From Hyphomicrobiales bacterium (GTDB taxonomy: Bacteria; Pseudomonadota; Alphaproteobacteria; Rhodobacterales; Rhodobacteraceae), in contig PWLT01000034.1 of the NCBI GenBank assembly GCA_003558415.1, positions 1-11,638 on the forward strand: a stretch of DNA of 11,638 bases, in the 5' to 3' direction. Below are positions 1 to 7,334 of this stretch, piece by piece (the first letter of the stretch is position 1; every line of letters begins with the position of its first letter). Made by a program: the position numbers and the translations under genes. The notes under the pieces are model-generated. The model was not told the DNA's origin. It saw only the letters and a list, made by a program, of their open reading frames with translations, and searched no databases.

Positions 1-22
1 CGATCGCGAGATTGACGGACAT
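1..22 (-). CDS. Start of an unidentified minus-strand gene, cut by the left edge
   Basis: Only seven complete codons are visible (M-S-V-N-L-A-I), so no function can be assigned. The call rests on the translation start: on the minus strand an AAGGAG Shine-Dalgarno (positions 29-34) lies 6 nt before an ATG at 20-22, about as good a ribosome site as any in the window. The gene would be divergent from the PfkB-type kinase at 194, with about 170 bp of shared upstream sequence. A chance SD plus ATG cannot be excluded from so short a piece; the sequence to the left of the window would settle it. Confidence 0.55.
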
Positions 23-83
23 GTTCTGCTCCTTGTGTCTGCTGCCTGACACCTAGGCTGCTGCACTGCGGCACACCATTCCC

Positions 84-112
84 CGCCTGCGCATGAGAGA
101 TGTGCGCAGGCG
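84..112. promoter_or_regulatory. Perfect 10-bp inverted repeat in a divergent intergenic region
   Basis: CGCCTGCGCA (84-93) is repeated in inverted form as TGCGCAGGCG (103-112), with a 9-nt spacer. It lies between the divergent starts at 22 and 194, about 80 bp upstream of the PfkB-type kinase. Since no gene ends here, a terminator role is unlikely; an operator for a dimeric regulator or a 5'-leader hairpin fits better. The regulator is unknown. No convincing -35/-10 pair was found nearby. Confidence 0.45.
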
Positions 113-193
113 CACACCTGATGGCCCACACCCTTTCAATTGCGCCGGGGGCGCGGTGCTGTCACTCTGCCGCGATGCAGTGCGGAGTGCGCC

Positions 194-1159
194 ATGGAGC
201 AGACCCCGATTCTGACTGTCACGCTCAACCCCGCGCTCGATTTCACCGGCGTGGTGCCGCAGATGGGTGCCCGGCGGAAGCTGCGGCTCAAGGAGACAAG
301 CTGCGAACCCGGCGGGGGCGGCATCAACGTGGCGCGCGCCATCCGCCGGATGGGCGGCGACGCGCAGGCATTCGCACCGCTTGGCGGCGGGATCGGCACG
401 CATCTGGCCGAATTGCTCGAGGCCGAAGGCGTCCCCATGGTTTGGTTCGGCATCGATGGGCAGACCCGACACAGCCTCGCGGTTCATGAGAGCGCCTCGG
501 GCGATCAGTTCCGCTTCGTGATGCCGGGACCGCACTGGCCGCCCGCGCAGTCCGAAGCCGCGCTCGAAGCCATCGCCGAGGCCGCGCCGCGCGACTGCCT
601 CGTCGTGCTCAGCGGCAGCCAGCCACCGGGAGTTCCGGACGGTTTTCCCGCCGAGCTCGCCGCGCGCCTCGGGTCCAGGAGGCGGCTTGTGATTGACACA
701 TCGGGGGCGGCACTCGATGCCGTGCTGTCCGGGGGCGGTGAGGCCCGCCCGGACGTCCTGCGCATGGATCAGGCGGAGGGTGATGCGGCTGCGGGCGCCA
801 CATTGGAGAGCGTGCGCGAAAGCGTGGATTTCGCCGCCGGGCTAGTGGCGCGTAGAGTCGCGCATGTCGTCGTGCTCGCGCGCGGGGCGGAGGGCTCGGT
901 ACTGGTGGACGCTCAGGGGCTTCGCTTGCTATGCGCGCCACCCACCGTCGAGCTGGTCAGCGCCGTGGGCGCGGGCGACAGCTTTGCCGGCGGCTTCACC
1001 CTTGCCCTTGCGCGCGGCCAGCCGATGAGCGAGGCGCTGCGCATGGGAACGGCGGCGGCCGCAGCTGCGGTCACGACGAAAGGAACGGAACTCTGCCGCG
1101 GCCCCGATGTCGAGCGCCTGCTGCCGCAGTGCCGCATCAGTGAGGTGCCGGCTGGGTGA
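194..1159 (+). CDS. pfkB: PfkB-family hexose-phosphate kinase, resembling 6-phosphofructokinase isozyme 2
   Basis: Ribokinase/PfkB-fold kinase of 321 aa, predicted to phosphorylate a sugar phosphate (fructose 6-phosphate or a close relative such as fructose 1-phosphate or tagatose 6-phosphate) with ATP in the cytosol. Visible signatures are NPALDF near the N terminus (D16, substrate contact), the PfkB motif EPGGGGINVARAI (residues 38-50), R92 in the TRHSLAVH segment, RFVMPG (107-112), IDTSGAAL (167-174) and the catalytic loop VGAGDSFAGG (258-267, base D262). The EPGGGGINVARAI, RFVMPG and GT-x-LC segments closely match E. coli Pfk-2 as I remember it (309 aa). One oddity is that the KPNQxE-type motif reads R-M-D-Q-A-E (190-195), with Asp replacing the usual Asn. 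The ATG at 194 is preferred over an open extension to 140 because GGAG lies 6 nt upstream and homology begins there. The gene ends 7 nt before the convergent regulator gene. The 6-phosphofructokinase assignment is likely; the exact substrate is not certain. Confidence 0.87.
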   Translation: MEQTPILTVTLNPALDFTGVVPQMGARRKLRLKETSCEPGGGGINVARAIRRMGGDAQAFAPLGGGIGTHLAELLEAEGVPMVWFGIDGQTRHSLAVHESASGDQFRFVMPGPHWPPAQSEAALEAIAEAAPRDCLVVLSGSQPPGVPDGFPAELAARLGSRRRLVIDTSGAALDAVLSGGGEARPDVLRMDQAEGDAAAGATLESVRESVDFAAGLVARRVAHVVVLARGAEGSVLVDAQGLRLLCAPPTVELVSAVGAGDSFAGGFTLALARGQPMSEALRMGTAAAAAAVTTKGTELCRGPDVERLLPQCRISEVPAG

Positions 1160-1166
1160 GCGCGGT

Positions 1167-1625
1167 TCAGCCCAGCGGGCCGGGGCGGCGCTCCTCGCTG
1201 AGCAGGACATTGGCATCCACCTGCCCTACCCCCGGCAATGTCATGATCCGCCGGCGCAGAACGCGTTCGAAATCCGACAGATCGCGCGCCACGACCCGCA
1301 GGCGGTAGTCATAGATGCCCAGCACATGCTGGACGGTTTGCACCTCGGGGATGGCGGAGACGGCGCGCTCGAAATCCTCGAGTCCTGCCCGCCCCTTGGC
1401 GGCGAGCGAGATGCCCAGAAACACCGTCACGCCGAAACCCAGCGCCTCGCGGTCGAGCACCACGCGCCGTCCGCGGATCGCGCCGCTCTCATGCAGCCGC
1501 CGGATCCGGCGCCATGCGGCGGGCTGGCTGAGCCCCAGTTGCCGCCCCAGCGCGCCCGCACTTTGCGTGGCATCGGCCACGAGCGCGCGCAAAATGGCGC
1601 GGTCGGTCTCGTCAAGCTCGATCAT
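1167..1625 (-). CDS. Lrp/AsnC-family transcriptional regulator
   Basis: DNA-binding regulator of 152 aa, the usual Lrp/AsnC length. Residues 4-50 form the N-terminal winged helix-turn-helix, starting with the family's LDETDRAILRAL opening and containing the recognition-helix region LGLSQPAAWRRIRRL (30-44). Residues about 65-140 are the RAM/AsnC ligand-binding domain, with VLGIYDYRLRVVARD (101-115) as its glycine-containing effector loop. Family members form dimers to hexadecamers and respond to amino acids. The ATG at 1625 is chosen because homology begins there. The frame stays open upstream to 1712, but those residues look unlike the family. The SD is poor (GGAG about 12 nt upstream). It lies downstream of a second family member on the same strand, with a 121-nt gap, so it may be co-transcribed with it. 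Its ligand and targets cannot be read from the sequence. Confidence 0.92.
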   Translation of the reverse strand: MIELDETDRAILRALVADATQSAGALGRQLGLSQPAAWRRIRRLHESGAIRGRRVVLDREALGFGVTVFLGISLAAKGRAGLEDFERAVSAIPEVQTVQHVLGIYDYRLRVVARDLSDFERVLRRRIMTLPGVGQVDANVLLSEERRPGPLG

Positions 1626-1746
1626 CGGACGGATGAACTCCGGATCGGCATTTCCATCGACTGCAGGTCCGCAGTAGGTGCAGCCGCCGCGACAAGCGGG
1701 CGAGCGCAACAATCGGAGCCCCGGCGGGCCGGTGTTTCACCCACGA

Positions 1747-2205
1747 TCACAGCGGCAACCCCTCCTCGGTCTTGATGCGCGCGACATGCATCAGCGCCTC
1801 GATATCGGCGATATGCGGCAAGGTCAGGATGCGGCTGCGATAAATCTCCTGATAATGCGCCATGTCGCGCGCAATGACGTTAAGCCGCACATCGACCCGG
1901 CCCAGGAAGGTCTGAATCTCCAGCACCTCGGGCACCTTGCGCGCGGCGGCGATGAACTCGTCGAACGCGCGCGGATCGGTCTTGTCGAGGGTAAAGCGCA
2001 GGCTCACCTCCACCGCCCAGCCCAGCGCAGGCCAGTCGATCAGCGCCTCCTGCCCCTTGAGGATGCCCCGCGCGCGCAGCCGCTCCAGCCGACGCGAGAA
2101 GGATGCAGGGCTCACCCCGGCACGCGCCGCGAGTTCGGCCACCGGATCATCGGGCGCGGCCTGAAGCTGGCGCAGGATCCGTCTGTCGATATCATCGATA
2201 CGCAT
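1747..2205 (-). CDS. Lrp/AsnC-family transcriptional regulator, divergent from ilvC
   Basis: Second Lrp/AsnC protein, 152 aa from this start. The N-terminal helix-turn-helix opens with IDDIDRRILRQL and carries AGVSPASFSRRLERL (29-43) as its recognition region. The RAM domain spans about 64-145, with FLGRVDVRLNVIARD (100-114) as the effector loop; here the Asp/Tyr pattern of the neighbour's loop is replaced by R-V-D-V, suggesting a different ligand or weak binding. An ATG two codons upstream (2211) is possible, but the one at 2205 has a GGAA about 6 nt upstream and matches the family start. The gene is divergent from ilvC across a 133-bp AT-rich gap, the usual geometry for a local regulator that also controls itself. 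Regulation of ilvC is an inference from position, not shown by the sequence. Confidence 0.92.
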   Translation of the reverse strand: MRIDDIDRRILRQLQAAPDDPVAELAARAGVSPASFSRRLERLRARGILKGQEALIDWPALGWAVEVSLRFTLDKTDPRAFDEFIAAARKVPEVLEIQTFLGRVDVRLNVIARDMAHYQEIYRSRILTLPHIADIEALMHVARIKTEEGLPL

Positions 2206-3361
<1,156 letters not shown>

Positions 3362-3389
3362 CAAGGGCGGCTGCCTTCACCGGACCCGT

Positions 3390-3419
3390 AAGGGGGCGCG
3401 CGCGGTGCCGCGCCCCCTT
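3390..3419 (+). terminator. GC-rich hairpin after ilvC
   Basis: A perfect 11-bp stem, AAGGGGGCGCG (3390-3400) pairing with CGCGCCCCCTT (3409-3419), closes an 8-nt loop 28 nt after the ilvC stop. There is no proper U-tract after it, only CCTGACACC, so it may be a weak intrinsic terminator or a 3'-end stabiliser. It separates ilvC from the exporter gene whose ATG lies at 3444. Confidence 0.65.
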
Positions 3420-3443
3420 CCTGACACCTGGATTTCCACGGCC

Positions 3444-4370
3444 ATGAGCGCCCCACTCACAACCCCGACCCCGCTGGACTGGAGCCTCGTGCTCGCCCTC
3501 GGCATGGTGTGGGGGGCGTCCTTCATGGGGGTTGCGCTCGCGCTGGAGGGGTTTGGCCCGCTGACAGTGGCCGCAGGGCGCATCGCGCTGGGCGCGCTCG
3601 CCCTTTACGCTGTTGCGCGCGCCACCGGGCACGGGCTCCCACCGCTGCGGGGCGCGGGAAGCGGGCGGGTCTGGGCCTTCGTCTGCGCCATGGCGCTGTT
3701 TTCCAACGCCCTGCCCTTTTTCCTGCTTGCCTGGGGGCAACAGCATGTGACCTCGGGGTTTGCGGGCATCACCATGGCGGCGGTGCCGCTGTTCGTGATC
3801 GGTCTGGCGCATGTTTTCGTACCGGGCGAGCAGCTCACCCCTGCGCGCGTTGCAGGATTCGTGCTGGGGCTGATCGGCGTCGGGCTGCTGATCGGCGGCG
3901 AGGTCTTCGCGACCACCGGGGCCGCGCTGGAAGATATCGCGCGGATCGCCTGCGTGGGCGCGGCCGCCTGCTATGCGATCGGGTCGATCTTCACCCGCCG
4001 CGCGCCGCCGATACCGCTGGTGTCCTTCAGTGCGGGGGCGCTGCTGGCGGCCAGCGTGATGATCGTGCCGCTGGCGCTGGCCATCGAAGGGATACCCAGC
4101 CTGCCCGTGGACGAGCCGATCGCGCTGGTGGGGCTGCTCTATCTCGGTCTCGGCCCAACGGCGCTCGCCACGCTCATCCTGGTGCGGGTGATCCGTTCCG
4201 CCGGGCCGGGGTTTCTTTCCCAGGTCAACTACCATGTCCCGGTCTGGTCGGTCATCCTCGGCGTCACCCTGCTGGGCGAGACACTTCCGCCCCAATTCCT
4301 CATTGCGCTCGCCGTGATCCTGGCGGGGCTCGCTCTCAGCCGCGCAAGCGCATGGCGACGGCGCCCCTGA
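3444..4370 (+). CDS. DMT-superfamily EamA-type membrane transporter
   Basis: Inner-membrane protein of 308 aa with about ten hydrophobic helices, roughly at 13-33, 39-59, 74-94, 103-123, 131-151, 164-183, 194-214, 226-247, 258-278 and 283-300. The two EamA halves show the expected internal repeat: PGEQLTPARVAGFVLGLIGV (127-146) corresponds to LGETLPPQFLIALAVILAGL (277-296). Many family members export amino acids or other metabolites by proton antiport; the substrate cannot be told here. Its position after ilvC makes an amino-acid exporter tempting, but that is only inference. The ATG at 3444 is preferred over an in-frame GTG at 3405, which lies inside the ilvC terminator hairpin. The SD is weak (GGA about 11 nt upstream). 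It converges with the NlpD-like gene. Confidence 0.9.
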   Translation: MSAPLTTPTPLDWSLVLALGMVWGASFMGVALALEGFGPLTVAAGRIALGALALYAVARATGHGLPPLRGAGSGRVWAFVCAMALFSNALPFFLLAWGQQHVTSGFAGITMAAVPLFVIGLAHVFVPGEQLTPARVAGFVLGLIGVGLLIGGEVFATTGAALEDIARIACVGAAACYAIGSIFTRRAPPIPLVSFSAGALLAASVMIVPLALAIEGIPSLPVDEPIALVGLLYLGLGPTALATLILVRVIRSAGPGFLSQVNYHVPVWSVILGVTLLGETLPPQFLIALAVILAGLALSRASAWRRRP

Positions 4371-4408
4371 ACCCCGCAATCGGCTCCGGCGCGGGGTGCC
4401 GAGACCCC
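4371..4408. terminator. Overlapping hairpins between convergent genes
   Basis: ACCCCGC (4371-4377), directly after the exporter stop codon, can pair with GCGGGGT (4391-4397). The same right arm can instead pair downstream, as CGGGGT (4392-4397) with ACCCCG (4404-4409), leaving a 6-nt loop. The two structures exclude each other. The second is followed by a pyrimidine-rich stretch (TCCATCTTCTTCG), which would suit termination of plus-strand transcription. No long U-tract is present, so this is a moderate-confidence terminator. Confidence 0.45.
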
Positions 4409-4455
4409 GGTCCATCTTCTTCGTCAAAATATCCCCGCCGGAGGCTCCCCCGGCC
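4405..4455. repeat. Possible dispersed Rhodobacteraceae intergenic element
   Basis: Between the convergent exporter and NlpD-like genes lies a stretch whose minus strand reads, in part, GGCGGGGATATTTTGACGAA followed by GAAGATGGACC. From memory, similar blocks (a GC-rich clamp, then an ATATTT/GTATTT core, then a purine-rich GAAGAAG-type tail) recur between genes in roseobacter genomes. It includes a short hairpin, GCCGG (4437-4441) with CCGGC (4450-4454). Only one copy is seen in this window, so its repetitive nature is an inference. It may also help terminate the NlpD-like transcript. Confidence 0.3.
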
Positions 4456-4482
4456 TGCAACAGGCACGCCGAGGCGATACGC

Positions 4483-5682
4483 TCAGCGCAGGTAATCCAT
4501 CGGATCGACGCTGTCGAAACCCTGGCGAACCTCGAAATGGATGAAGGCCGGATCGCCCGCGCGCACGGCGGCGATGGTATCGCCGCGGCTCACCTGTGCG
4601 CCGCGCTCGACCTGGATATCCTCGATATTGGCATAGACCGTCAACAGGTTGTCGGCATGGCGGATCACCAGGATGGGCATCTGGTCGGTGTCCTCGGTGA
4701 TCGCCGCGACGGTTCCATCGGCGGCGGCGCGCACCGGCGTACCCGCATCCGCGGCGATGGAGATGCCGTCATTGCTGCCGGGCTGGTACTCGCGGATGAT
4801 CCGCCCCTGAAGTGGGAAATCCAGAACGCCACCATCACCGGGTTCAACCCGCTCGCCCTCCCGCTCCGCGCCGAGTTCGGGGGAGTCGGGGAGTTCGGGC
4901 GCGGCGGCCGTCGCGGCATCGTCCTCGGGCAGCGGTTGGGAGGCGCTGGGCGGCTCGGGCGTGGGCGAGCCCGTGCCCGGCCGGGGTGTCTCCTCCGACG
5001 CGGTTTCGGCCTCGTCGCGCGCGGCGGCTTCCTCGGCGGCCTCCTCTGCGACCGGAATCAGCAGCAACTGCCCCTCGCGCACCCTCATGTCGGCGTCGAG
5101 CCCGTTCCACTCGGCCAGGCTGCGCGCCGAGACATTGTAGAGCCGCGCGATGGAAAAGGCCGTCTCACCGCGCACCACCTGGTGGCGGATCGGTTCGGGA
5201 CCGTCGGCGCGCGCCGGCTCGTCGGGCTGTGCCGCCGGCTGCGCGGCACCATCGGCGCGCTCGATCGCGCCCTCGGCGATGGCGCTCACATCAATGCCGC
5301 TGTCGGGGGCGGCGGGCGTATCAGTGGGCCCGTCCAGCCGCCGCGGCAGCGCCAGAACCTCGCCCTGGCGCAGCTCGGTCTCGACCGGGATCGCATTGAA
5401 CCTTGCGAGTTCCTCGGCATCGAGCCCCAGCCGCTGCGCCACGCCCGACACCTGTTCGCCGCGCCGCGCCACCACGACCTGATAGCCGGGATAGCTGATG
5501 ACGCCGCGTTCATCTGGCCGCGGGCGGTCCAGCGTGGCCTGACGCGCCGCCTCGCTGGTCGAGGCCTCGGTCGAGCGCAGATCCCAGTCGAGCGCGCCGT
5601 CGCCGCAGGCGCCCAGCGCCATCAGCGCCGCCACGGATACGCCGAGCGTGCGGCGGCGGGAACTGGCCTTGGTCCGGATCAT
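4483..5682 (-). CDS. nlpD: NlpD-like lipoprotein with two LysM repeats and a degenerate LytM (M23) domain
   Basis: Predicted cell-envelope lipoprotein of 399 aa. An Arg-rich N terminus and hydrophobic segment (about 13-25) end in the lipobox LGAC, giving lipidated C26. LysM repeats at about 67-113 and 165-210 should bind peptidoglycan. A long Ala/Glu/Pro-rich linker (211-285) precedes the C-terminal M23/LytM fold (286-399). Compared with the LytM active site (HxxxD, H, HxH), the zinc ligands and catalytic histidines read N304, S308, N352 and F380; only H382 of IHFEVR remains. The protein is therefore unlikely to be a hydrolase and should act like E. coli NlpD or EnvC, which activate N-acetylmuramoyl-L-alanine amidases at division. 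It follows surE and pcm, the same order as in E. coli. The start at 5682 has GAGG 9 nt upstream; an ATG three codons earlier (5691) is also possible. The family and context are secure; the partner amidase is unknown. Confidence 0.9.
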   Translation of the reverse strand: MIRTKASSRRRTLGVSVAALMALGACGDGALDWDLRSTEASTSEAARQATLDRPRPDERGVISYPGYQVVVARRGEQVSGVAQRLGLDAEELARFNAIPVETELRQGEVLALPRRLDGPTDTPAAPDSGIDVSAIAEGAIERADGAAQPAAQPDEPARADGPEPIRHQVVRGETAFSIARLYNVSARSLAEWNGLDADMRVREGQLLLIPVAEEAAEEAAARDEAETASEETPRPGTGSPTPEPPSASQPLPEDDAATAAAPELPDSPELGAEREGERVEPGDGGVLDFPLQGRIIREYQPGSNDGISIAADAGTPVRAAADGTVAAITEDTDQMPILVIRHADNLLTVYANIEDIQVERGAQVSRGDTIAAVRAGDPAFIHFEVRQGFDSVDPMDYLR

Positions 5683-5746
5683 GGCTCTCATCCTCAATTC
5701 TCTGCGGCCCCTTGTCACTTCAGGCCATTCTCGATGCACCCGCGCT

Positions 5747-6385
5747 TCACTCCGCGCCGAGCCCCTCGACGAGCGGCACGAAGCGCACCGCGCGCAGCTC
5801 CTCGTAATCGAACCCCGTTTCGTTCCGGCGCACGCGGATCAGGCTCTGCACCGTGTCGGACTGTCCGACCGGCGCGACCATGATACCGCCGATGCGAAGC
5901 TGGGCCAAGAGCGGGCCGGGGGGATCCTCGGCCGCGGCGGTCAGGATGATGCGATCGAACGGCGCCTGATCGGGCAATCCGCGCGATCCATCCCCATGCA
6001 CCACCGTGATATTGACCAGATCGAGCGCGGCCAGGGTCTCGCGCGCCTCCGCCACCAGGCGGCGATAGCGCTCCACCGTGTAGACCCGGCGCGCCAGACG
6101 GCTGAGCACAGCCGCCTGATAGCCCGAACCGGTGCCGATTTCCAGCACCTTCTCGCGCCCGGTCAGCTCCAGCGCCTGGGTCATCAACCCCACCACCGAG
6201 GGCTGGCTGATGGTCTGCCCGCAGGAGATCGGCAGCGGCATGTCCTCATAGGCGCGCTCGGCGAACAATCCGCGCACGAAGGCGCCGCGGTCGATGGACT
6301 CCATGGCCTTGAGCACGCGGTCATCCGTCACCCCCTTGGAGCGGATCGCGAAGACGAAACGCATCTTCCGCTCGGCCTCGTCCAT
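5747..6385 (-). CDS. pcm: Protein-L-isoaspartate O-methyltransferase
   Basis: SAM-dependent methyltransferase of 212 aa, the usual length. It methylates L-isoaspartyl residues in aged proteins so that they can revert to aspartate. [11 protein letters not shown] (52-62) is the family's substrate/active-site segment. [11 protein letters not shown] (80-90) is SAM motif I, with E105 at the end of the next strand (VYTVE) to hold the ribose. [11 protein letters not shown] (143-153) and the following glycine-rich strand are the later motifs. The gene starts inside the surE stop codon (TGATG, 1-nt overlap), with GGAGG four nucleotides before the ATG, so translation is probably coupled to surE. Sixty-four nucleotides separate it from the NlpD-like gene downstream. 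Family assignment is firm. Confidence 0.96.
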   Translation of the reverse strand: MDEAERKMRFVFAIRSKGVTDDRVLKAMESIDRGAFVRGLFAERAYEDMPLPISCGQTISQPSVVGLMTQALELTGREKVLEIGTGSGYQAAVLSRLARRVYTVERYRRLVAEARETLAALDLVNITVVHGDGSRGLPDQAPFDRIILTAAAEDPPGPLLAQLRIGGIMVAPVGQSDTVQSLIRVRRNETGFDYEELRAVRFVPLVEGLGAE

Positions 6386-7173
6386 CAGACCTCCAGCCGG
6401 GATTTCAGCGCCTCGAGCGCGTCATGGGCGGTCAGATCGGCGCGCATCGGCGTGATGGAGATATAGCCGTCGAGATTGGCATGCGCATCCGTGCCCGGCG
6501 CCGTGGGCAAATGCTGCGGCCCGCCGGTGATCCACAGGAACTTGCGCCCCGAGGGCGAGATGTGGGGCTCCACCCCGAAAAAAGTGTCCTTGCGGTAGCC
6601 CTGGGTGGTCACGCGCATCCCCTTGACCTCTTCGGCGCCGAGGGGTGGAAAATTGACATTGTAGAACAGCCGGTAGTCGCCCGCATCCCACAGCCCCTTG
6701 TCGAGCAAGGTACGCACCACCGCCCTGCCGTGTCCGATCGCGGCCTCGAACGGGTCGGAGAGATCCTCGGTGCGGGGTCCGAAATACTGGCTCAGCGCGA
6801 TCGCCGGCAGCCCCTGCAGCGCCGCCTCCAACGCGCCCCCCACTGTGCCCGAATACATCACGTTCTCGGCCGCGTTGTTGCCGCGATTGACGCCCGAGAG
6901 CACCAGATCGGGCCGCCCACCATGCAGCACGTCATAGAGCCCGGCAAGCACGCAATCGGCGGGCGAGCCCTCGGCCGCGTAGCGGCGCGGGCCAAGCTTG
7001 GCGATCATCATCGGATGGGTGTAGCTGATCTTGTGCGCCACGCCCGATTGCTCGAAGGCGGGCGCGACGGTCCAGACTTCGCCATCCTTGCCCGCGATCT
7101 CGGCGGCGATGGATTCCAGCACCGCCAGACCCGGCGCGTTGATGCCGTCGTCATTGGTCACGAGAATCCGCAT
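6385..7173 (-). CDS. surE: 5'/3'-nucleotidase SurE (survival protein)
   Basis: Metal-dependent phosphatase of 262 aa (E. coli SurE is about 253). It dephosphorylates nucleoside monophosphates and is linked to stationary-phase survival. [15 protein letters not shown] at the N terminus carries the metal ligands D8 and D9. [12 protein letters not shown] contains S43, and LSGVNRGNN contains N96, completing the four-residue metal site. The ATG at 7173 is preferred over an open 8-residue extension to 7197, because a purine-rich AAGGGGG ribosome site lies 5-8 nt upstream and the family begins exactly at [10 protein letters not shown]. It is the first gene of the surE-pcm-nlpD unit and overlaps pcm by 1 nt. 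It lies 161 nt downstream of gltA, beyond a likely terminator, so it probably has its own promoter. Confidence 0.97.
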   Translation of the reverse strand: MRILVTNDDGINAPGLAVLESIAAEIAGKDGEVWTVAPAFEQSGVAHKISYTHPMMIAKLGPRRYAAEGSPADCVLAGLYDVLHGGRPDLVLSGVNRGNNAAENVMYSGTVGGALEAALQGLPAIALSQYFGPRTEDLSDPFEAAIGHGRAVVRTLLDKGLWDAGDYRLFYNVNFPPLGAEEVKGMRVTTQGYRKDTFFGVEPHISPSGRKFLWITGGPQHLPTAPGTDAHANLDGYISITPMRADLTAHDALEALKSRLEV

Positions 7174-7272
7174 CGCTGCCCCCTTCTGCCCTGGCACTGC
7201 CTACTTCAGCCACCCGCCCCGGTAAAGCCAAAGCGGCGATCGCGGCGCCTTGCACGCGCACGAAAACGCTAA

Positions 7273-7332
7273 CGCCCCGACCGAACGGGCCGGGGCGCGT
7301 CGCGAAGCACCGCGACTGCACGAAAATCGTGC
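7273..7332 (-). terminator. Three consecutive hairpins after gltA, the last terminator-like
   Basis: Reading on the minus strand, just 2 nt after the gltA stop codon, three perfect stems occur almost without gaps. The first is GCACGA-TTT-TCGTGC (7332-7318, 6 bp). After one nucleotide comes GTCGCG-GTGCTT-CGCGAC (7316-7299, 6 bp). The third is CGCCCCG paired with CGGGGCG (7297-7291 with 7279-7273, 7 bp), with a further CCG/CGG pairing inside. The third is followed by TTAGCGTTTTCG, a modest U-rich tail, and is the best candidate for the intrinsic terminator of gltA. The two proximal stems may protect the mRNA 3' end or be part of a 3'-derived RNA. Confidence 0.65.
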
Positions 7333-7334
7333 GC

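Noticed and set aside
140..193. An upstream in-frame start for the PfkB-type kinase
   Set aside because: The extra 18 residues are unlike the family, and the internal ATG at 194 has its own GGAG site and starts where homology starts.
1626..1712. An N-terminal extension of the first Lrp-type regulator containing two Cys residues
   Set aside because: Lrp/AsnC proteins begin a few residues before the LDxxDxxIL motif. The extension has no metal-site pattern and simply reflects the lack of stops.
4396..5883. A 495-codon plus-strand frame opposite the NlpD-like gene
   Set aside because: Same GC-driven shadow effect: no domain, biased composition, and it spans a gene boundary on the other strand.
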